A DNA stretch of 64,000 nt from contig CM054115.1 of the NCBI GenBank assembly GCA_028673005.1, positions 196,362,370 through 196,426,369 on the forward strand, written 5' to 3'. The position numbers and the translations under genes were made by a program. The notes beneath the pieces are model-generated. The model made no database searches. It was not told the origin of the DNA and saw only the letters and a list, made by a program, of their open reading frames with translations. Shown here piece after piece: positions 57,628-64,000 of the stretch; position 1 is the first letter of the stretch, and every line of letters starts with the position of its first letter. Origin of the DNA: Tanypteryx hageni. Its lineage: Eukaryota; Arthropoda; Insecta; Odonata; Petaluridae.

Positions 57628-58152
57628 TGTTGTGTTTCTCAACGTTAAATATAACACTTGCGTTATTTTCGAAGGCTGTATATCATGTAGGTATGTGATA
57701 TACTTGAGGACTCAGACCGAATGTCCGAGTCGGAACTCCGGCTCATATTTATATGCCTGGGTCTGATTCACAAACCTTCTTCTCGCTTCTCGGGCTCTGG
57801 TTCAACCTTGGCCGCCTTTTCTAGGCCAGTGATTCCCAACCTGGGTGCTCCTGCACAGGGGCACCGCAGCTGAGTTTTAGGTGCACTGCAATAAAATTAG
57901 TTTTGTAAATAAATCAACAATTTGGATGTGTTTACAGGTAATTAGGGCATTATTGTTTTATCTAATAAATTGATTATAGTGTGGTACTTGTTTGTGAAAA
58001 TATAAAAACCTTCTTTGAAGGCTGGGGTGCCGCAAAATCCTGTTTATCTTTGAAAGGATGCCACACCTACAAAAAGGTTGGAACCACTGCTCTAGGCAAC
58101 GCCTGGGGTGGAGTGACTCATCGTCTCTGCCATGAGGTATTATCACGCAACA
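57628..58152 (-). repeat. Gypsy 5' LTR, split by a hAT MITE
   Basis: The LTR starts (minus strand) TGTTGCGTGATAATACC at 58152 and ends AACGTTGAGAAACACAACA at 57628, with TGTTG...CAACA inverted tips. Without the MITE it is about 254 bp. Confidence 0.65.
57827..58089. mobile_element. hAT MITE, 263 bp, inside the LTR
   Basis: The ends CAGTGATTCCCAACCTGGG and, reversed, CAGTGGTTCCAACCTTTTT are hAT termini. The 8-bp flanks TTCTAGGC (57819-57826) and CTCTAGGC (58090-58097) differ at one base. Confidence 0.8.
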
Positions 58153-58659
58153 GTTATGCTGAGAAAAAATATGTATCTCATTAGTAAATCTCCAAAAATT
58201 ATGTTTCAATGCGATTTTTTCATGTTTTTGCACACTTATTTATATTGGGCCACTGTTGTCTCAATTGTTGAATTCTATTCCTGGCCTCATAATAAATGCA
58301 CAAATTTAGTGCTTTAACACAGATCAGACTTTTATACATGTTATAACTTATTTACTGAATCTATTACGTAATTAGAGGGAGGAAGGAAAAGAGAATGGGA
58401 ATGAGCAGAAATGGAGAAAGAGGACGTAGCATTTGTTTTGGATTAAAAGGAGCTGCAGTACAAAAATATCAACAAATTATAATTGATTATAAAACATTTT
58501 ATACGATCAGATCATGCACCATTGCCAAATGGTGGAAATTCTTAAAACTAAATATAATGTTATTTTCAATGGGTTTCTTTAAATGATAATACAGGAAATA
58601 TTTCAAACCGAATTTTTAATAAGATTGAGAAAATAACATTTTATGACTTTTATTTAAAT
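58153..58659 (+). other. No gene seen
   Basis: This is AT-rich DNA. The open frame at 58395-58586 has no recognisable domain. Confidence 0.4.
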
Positions 58660-58673
58660 TTCTTTAAACTAAG

Positions 58674-58845
58674 AAACTGGCATCTGCTTTGGTGTCTTCT
58701 GCATATGGTGGACCATTATCTCCCTGAAGATGCACACCTGCAACGGGTGCAAAACATTAAAGACAATGGTCAACCACACGCACACCAAAAGCCGATGCCA
58801 GTTTTTCACCACAATGCTGTGAAAACCTTTGCCTGAAATCTGAAG
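58674..58845 (+). mobile_element. 172-bp insert with degenerate hammerhead-like core
   Basis: The flanks TTCTTTAAACTAAG (58660-58673) and TTCTTTAAATTAAG (58846-58859) form a 14-bp duplication with one mismatch. Inside, AACTGGCATC and GATGCCAGTT pair, as do GGTGT with ACACC and GTGG with CCAC, as long arms around a core at 58724-58771. It is the third insertion of this type in the window. Confidence 0.6.
58724..58771 (+). ncRNA. Hammerhead-like core, copy 3, degenerate
   Basis: CTGAAGA is followed by TGCACACC, a TGCAAC loop and GGGTGC, then AAAA in place of GAAA, then CATT, AATG and GTC. The missing G of GAAA should inactivate it. The loop TGCAAC and CTGAAGATGCA match copy 1. Confidence 0.4.
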
Positions 58846-58859
58846 TTCTTTAAATTAAG

Positions 58860-61499
58860 CCAGTTTTCTGAAAAAAATTCAAAACTACTATAGTTAAAAG
58901 AAAAGTGTGATCTTAAAAAATAGTTTTAATATATTAATAGCGTATAGAAATGAAGTTTTTAAAGTGCAGTTAACAGCCACCTTAATGTGTGATGCATCAA
59001 ATTAAACATCTCAACCTGCAAATTTGCAGAAAAATGATAAAATTGAAATCAGTCAAACTGTTGGCGAGATATTGAGGTTTTTTGTGACTGGCTAAGCTCT
59101 GCTCAATGTAGTTGTAGTGGTTGATGTTAAGGGCGCTGCTAGCGGACATTAGATGCTGTAGGAAATAATGTGGCTCTCCTAGCAGACATTAGTAGAAGGA
59201 AATAAACCTTGCAGTCACTGACCTTCATGGTTATGTAACAGAAGGATAACTACCAAGACAATATTTAATCTAACCAACCAGTCGATTTATCGGTGGGTTA
59301 CTGCTACTATAGTTAAAACTCATTGCAGTTCATGAAAGTATTTAGTTCATAGTAAGTTACTACACATTTTATTTATTGGTTAATTGACTGTTCATTCACG
59401 TTTTATCCTGTTTTTATGTGTTCAAAAGAGTTAGTAAAATAATTCAGTTATTAAGTTAAGGTCTGTAAGTTTTAAATAACTTATAATTTGCTCATGTATT
59501 TCAAGTAAATTTATGCTGGTTTTCCATACATTATATCTTATTATTTGGATTTTGCTCTTATTCTCAGCAAATATTTGTATAATCATTTGGCCTCTTTGAT
59601 AGTAATTATTTAATCAATATAATTAAACTACAATAACTTTCAAAAACATTGATTTGTTGTGAATGAAAACCAAAGCAGATCATAGCAAATTTTACTGATT
59701 TTTCATATCAAAATCAAATATCTTTGGAATACTTTTATGATGATCCCATCATATTTTATGGGCAATTACTAATATTACTAATAAAAACAAACTAACAGAA
59801 AAAACAAAGTAAGGATCCATAAAGTTAAACTATTCCTTTTATAAAGCATTGGACTCTCAAATGCAGCAAAAATTGATGTCATGGTAGTTGTTTTTTCATT
59901 CTCCTGGAATCAAACTCATGATCTTATGATAGACAATGACCCTCCAAAGAAAGTGCAATAATTAGATTCCAGAGTATTCCGAAAAAATCATCAAAATCAT
60001 ACTAGCCATTCACAAATTATTCACTATGTCACAAAAGGGAGAAGTCATGGTTCCAGGAGCATTTATTTTCCGTTTAATTAATATGCATATGAATGTAGCA
60101 TATTAAACATTGGCATTTTAGAATTACTTAAAAGCATATAATATGAAATCTAACAGTATAAACACGTTTAAAATTATGCTCATTTGATGTTTTAGATTTA
60201 TTTGCAACATACTACATGTTTATCTAGGTCCTTATGGATTCTGTTTTATTCCTTAATTGAACTAGTGGCTGTCATATGTCTCCTTGGTACAATTTTAATA
60301 ATGGACAATGTGATAGATGTGCTGCAGAATATGATGGGTGAAGTTAGGGTGCCATCTGTGAAAAAAGGTTGAAAGCACAGTCTTAGGCCTTGTTATTATC
60401 TCCTAATGTAATGCACAGTTGGCTTCTTAATTCCATAATGTCTCTCCTCTTATTCTGCAATGCAATAACTACACTTTCTATATTAAATTCATTACTTTTC
60501 TCTTAAATGCAGTTGCTTCCCTATCATAGCGAAAATTGCTGTTGTTTATGGAACAGAAGGAATGTTTTCACAGCACTGGCTCAGGGAGTGAGTGTTCTGT
60601 GGCAGCAGAAAACAGCGATTGTATGAAACTGCAAGGATTGAAGGTTTAATGTATTTAAAAAAGTGTTTTGATAGTTCGTGAACATCTTTAGTGATGGTTT
60701 CCCTTGCCTGATATTGCACATTTCTATTCCAATACTCAGTGTAACAGATATCATATGAGCACTGGTGTTATTGCAATGCTAAAATGTAGTCGACACAACA
60801 AAGGTGAGACTTGTTCTATTATTACCAATGACTTCTTTAAAATACTAAAGTGATGTAGGTTCAGCCATGTTAGTCAGGTGCTTACAATCTCTTACATTTA
60901 TATTGGATTTTAAACAATTGATGCATTGCTTCTTTGTTACATGCTAGATCATGCATCATTTCATAAGCCAAATGAAAAATTTAAACATCTTATACACAAA
61001 AAAATTGTTAAATAAATACTGATGATAGTACATACACACAGACACACCTACCTGGTTTATGGAAAACTAATTCTCTCAAGGTATCGAAGTATTATGCGTG
61101 CAAGTTTATGGGAAAGTGACTCCGCACTTATTGATGGAATGTTTTTTTTTCTCTTTATTAAAATTTTCTTATTTAAAATCTTCTAGAATTGAATCAGATG
61201 AATATATTTTTATTCAAAATGAATGAAAAATGAATTTAATATGTATTTGCAGTTAATTTTAGTATGTAATGTAATTCTTGTTTGTGAACAAATTGCTGCA
61301 GAAATCAATAAGACTATAGAACTGTTCGTAAAGTAGTGGAATCATATAACAGGAACATTCAAGGAGGAAATATTGTAGTTTTTAAAGCTGTAAATTATTA
61401 TTTCAAGTTAAGTGTGTACATATAATGTACTTAGTATAAAAAAATGTTTGCTTACACATTTTTGCTTTATGGATATCTCTACATATAGAATAGAATCTC
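58860..61499 (+). other. No gene seen, 2.6 kb
   Basis: This is AT-rich DNA without a recognisable domain. A short direct repeat (CTAGCGGACATTAG, CTAGCAGACATTAG) lies at about 59140-59195. A possible exon at 60530 was considered and set aside. Confidence 0.4.
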
Positions 61500-61800
61500 G
61501 GTTTTGTATCTTGGTATCTCCTTCAATATTTCCCTCTGAATCTCCTTATTTTATGTGGGAATTACGTTTATGAGAAACAATGCAGCATAATTTTTATTCG
61601 CATTTTAAAATTACTGAGAATTGTCGTATGATGATACTTGAACCAAACAATGCCTTTAAGATTGAAAATTCATTTTCCTACCGTCAATTTTGAAATATGC
61701 ATCGAATCGGATGATATATTTGTTTTGAACACAAAAACTTCATGTTTTTTGGGTTAAAAATCTTCTGTCAAGGGCAGTCACATTGTTGCAACTTGGAAAA
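61500..61800 (+). repeat. Dispersed repeat B, copy 2
   Basis: It matches 15240-15640 with landmarks CCAAACAATGCCTTTAAGA, TTGAAATATGCATCGAAT and AAAAATCTTCTGTCAAGG. Confidence 0.6.
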
Positions 61801-62155
61801 ATTTAGCTCATCGCTTAGAGCAGTGGTTCTTAACCTTTTTGAGCCATGACCCAGATTATACTAATGGTGTTGGTCTCGCAACCCATGAGTCCAAAATAAA
61901 AGAGAGTTATAAAATAAAAGACATGAATCTGTATAATAAATGTTATATTTTACTGGTTTAATGAAATGAAAATACACATATATGTATCTACATTCATACA
62001 TAAGGTAATCCTTTCAAGCAAGATTAGTAATATTCCAAAACATGTTATAAATATGTAAAAAAAATTATAATCCTGTGCATGTTAATGTAAACCTTGACTT
62101 TGCACAAGTTTCGAAAGTTCTTCAAATCGCGGTTTTATGTTTAAAAGGCTGCATC

Positions 62156-62477
62156 TTAACCCTCTTAGTGCCACAGGTCGATGTATTGACTTTTTGCTTC
62201 TTGGGCAAAGAATGCCATGGCCGATATATTGGCTCTGGCATAGACCGAAATATGCAATAACTTTTTATTGTTATTAAATAATTTAATATTTCATTTAAAT
62301 AAAAATTATGTAATTATGAAGAATGTACTATTTTTTGCAATTCCTGAAAAAATTAGCTTATTATCTTAAGAAATAATTTTACTGTGCTAGTATTTCTAAG
62401 GTAATACAAAATACAGAAATTTCCCGTGGCACTTGTGGCTATACCCACCGAAATTTGCATGGAACTAAGAGGGTTAA
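62156..62477. mobile_element. piggyBac-type MITE, 322 bp
   Basis: The ends TTAACCCTCTTAGTGCCA and, reversed, TTAACCCTCTTAGTTCCA give TTAA on both sides and a near-perfect 14-bp inverted repeat. No coding lies inside. The termini resemble those of the larger piggyBac at 23887 only in the CCYT start. Confidence 0.85.
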
Positions 62478-63141
62478 GTCATGCTCTGGCTGTAATTAGT
62501 TTTGTAACTTGGTTTTTGTAATTGTGAGGGCTGAAAAACCTGACTCACACAGATATGTAGTAGCAAAGAGGAGTATTACCTTCAGTGCTTCATTTCCCAG
62601 GATTGGTTTTTCCTTTTTAGGTGCGTTTTGCTTCCAGCATAAGCACCTATTAGCATCGGTTTGTCCGTCCGTCTGTCCACATGTTCATTCTTGGCTTCTA
62701 ACAAACAGATTATTATGTAATTTGATATTTAGGACTGGCAGTTAAAGACAATAAGAAAATCACAAAAATAAATCACGGAAGCCAATCACTAAATATAAAT
62801 TGAATATTTCCTTGAATCTTTCTGATATATCGTTTTGCAGTATTTAGTCATTAAAATTACGTAATATGTATATTGATGCACCAACTAAGGGGGGAGAAGA
62901 AATTTTTAATAGTCAAAGATACAAACGGGTCATGGTGTTTTGCTGTTTTATGGTGCGTTTGTTCAAATTATATCGTATAGTTTCAAATACTCCATTGCAC
63001 GAAATGCACATATTTTTTATACATTCCACACTTTCCTAACTTATTTACATTCAACCAGAATGCACTTAAGGGCTTAGTATGTTTACTAAAATTGTAACTG
63101 TCTTGTCACGTTGTACTTTGATGAGTTGCTCTTGCAGATTT

Positions 63142-64000
63142 CTAATATGTATTTACGAAATCATTCGCTTCAAAATTAAATGGGATGTGCACCCAGTTGT
63201 ATTTCGCAGTATCCCCTGCTGAGATGTAGTGATCGAATTCTATTATCAGCTTTCCTAAATGCCCCACGATGATATTCTGTATGTCAGTGAAGTTAATATT
63301 TTCATCTTCCACAAGTAGATTCAGAGTCGGGAATGAAGCAACTTTCCTTTCCTCCACTTTCCTCTTCCACTTTCCTCTTCCACAACTTCAGCTTTCCTTT
63401 GAAACCAGTTATCTTCTCAGTTAACCCAATAAGTGTCTGATCACGGCCTTGCATAGAGGTTGATTTCGGAAAATATATCTGAAAGATAGGCTTGTAGCTA
63501 GCAGCTTGTAGCATCCACTTCAAATCTGAGAATCATGAAACCAGAGGGTGATTTTCCTCGGTTAAAAAAATTTCCATCTCATTGCGTAATTCTATAACTC
63601 GTTGAAGGATTTTTCCTCAAGACAATCACCTGACCTCAGAATGTAAATGTTCATATTCAGAGCCAAATCAGAGTACATCTGGCTAAAAATTCTACAATTG
63701 AGAGACCTCATTTTTATAAAATTAACTGTCTGAATTATGTCATTCATCTTGGTCTCCAACTCAGGTGACAGCCTCTTTGAAGCAAGATTTTCTCTATGTA
63801 GGAAGCAGTGAAAAATTTTAACCTGTGAATTAATTTCCTTTACTGTGGCACAAAAAACTTGACGAGCTCCAAGCATTGCCAGTGCACCATCGGTGCATAC
63901 ACTAAAGCATTGATTCCAGCCCAATCCTTCTTCATTAAAGAACGTATCTGCCATTTTAAAAATATCTTCTCCAGTTGTTGTGGTGGAAAGTGATCTGCAA
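63142..64000 (-). pseudogene. hAT transposase (ZBED5-like), partial
   Basis: From the window edge the minus strand reads EEGLGWNQCFSVCTDGALAM (CTDG, second Asp region), VKIFHCFLHRENLASKRLSP and TVNFIKMRSLNCRIFSQMYS. ILRSGDCLEEKSFNEL stands where the RW motif should be (VRWLSRGK), so that motif is lost or frame-damaged. After frame changes near 63590, 63520 and 63340 come LIGLTEKITGFKGKLKLW and NIIVGHLGKLIIEFDHYIS, ending near 63142. The hATC domain seems to be deleted. It belongs to the same branch as the hAT at 42561 but is far more decayed. Confidence 0.82.

Larger units (their letters stand above)
55671..58152 (-). mobile_element. Gypsy LTR retrotransposon, truncated
   Basis: On the minus strand it has one LTR (58152-57628), a primer-binding-like site (57627-57611), gag, protease, part of the reverse transcriptase and part of RNase H. 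It stops abruptly at about 55671. The 3' LTR and integrase are missing. An internal deletion removes the reverse transcriptase catalytic box. Confidence 0.82.
61821..64000 (-). mobile_element. hAT element 4, runs off the window
   Basis: The left end CAGTGGTTCTTAACCTTTTT is a Charlie-type hAT terminus, preceded by GCTTAGAG as the likely 8-bp duplication. The minus-strand transposase C-terminus lies at 63142-64000. A piggyBac MITE sits in its 3' region. The other end is outside the window. Confidence 0.8.

Noticed and set aside
60530..60643. Possible fourth host exon after CTATCATAG, open for 38 codons in phase 0.
   Set aside because: The donor (GTTTAA) is weak, the text is a low-information Ser/Cys-rich stretch, and it does not resemble the part of DAPK expected after exon 3. 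A 38-codon open stretch is common by chance.
1..64000. CRISPR arrays, bacterial operons or rRNA genes.
   Set aside because: None seen. The repeats are transposon ends, satellites or microsatellites, and the coding is eukaryotic.

Overview
The window is a stretch of a large, AT-rich, intron-bearing animal genome. Transposable elements cover most of it, and there is no bacterial-style gene organisation. One host gene is visible on the + strand as three clean internal exons (14266-14442, 22803-23015, 38700-38909). All are bounded by GT/AG, all are phase 0, and they join into one 200-residue reading frame. From memory of the family I read it as the C-terminal ROC/COR part of a long death-associated protein kinase (DAPK1-like). 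The introns are about 8.4 and 15.7 kb. The mixture of mariner, Tigger, hAT, MULE, piggyBac, Helitron, CR1/L2-like, RTE-like, Tx1-like and gypsy elements fits an invertebrate. An arthropod, perhaps a chelicerate, is my guess, but the sequence does not prove it.

Layout. 1-1178: the end of a dead mariner, split by a 216-bp insert. 2571-13090: a CR1/L2-like LINE cut in two by an 8-kb Mutator-like element (MULE 1, 4084-12110). MULE 1 itself carries a Tigger-like element and a hAT with a Helitron remnant inside. 13091-22802: the first exon, two tRNA-type SINEs, a satellite-like higher-order repeat with a 40-bp perfect palindrome, and small inverted-repeat elements. 22803-38909: exons 2 and 3 flanking a nested stack, piggyBac (23887-33075) containing MULE 2 (25374-32875), which contains a Tigger and a hAT, with a 264-bp insert in the hAT. 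An RTE-like LINE and a second mariner (itself interrupted) follow. 40569-47470: a head-to-tail Helitron array with a nearly intact hAT inside. 47505-53890: a mini mariner-like element and a long Tx1-like LINE, both sitting in a CA/TA microsatellite. 53917-58152: a hAT-like element and a decayed gypsy whose LTR holds a hAT MITE. 58674-58845: a third short insert. 61821-64000: the start of another hAT that runs off the window.

Target-site duplications date the nests: LINE before MULE 1 before hAT before Helitron, and piggyBac before MULE 2 before hAT before the short insert. The most unusual pattern is the set of three short insertions (347-562, 29773-30036, 58674-58845). Each is flanked by a 12-14-bp duplication, and each carries a hammerhead-ribozyme-like core (CTGAAGA, hairpin, GAAA or AAAA) between pairing arms. 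They look like a family of retrozyme-like or Penelope-related ribozyme elements. Coordinates of element ends come from reading duplications and terminal repeats by eye.
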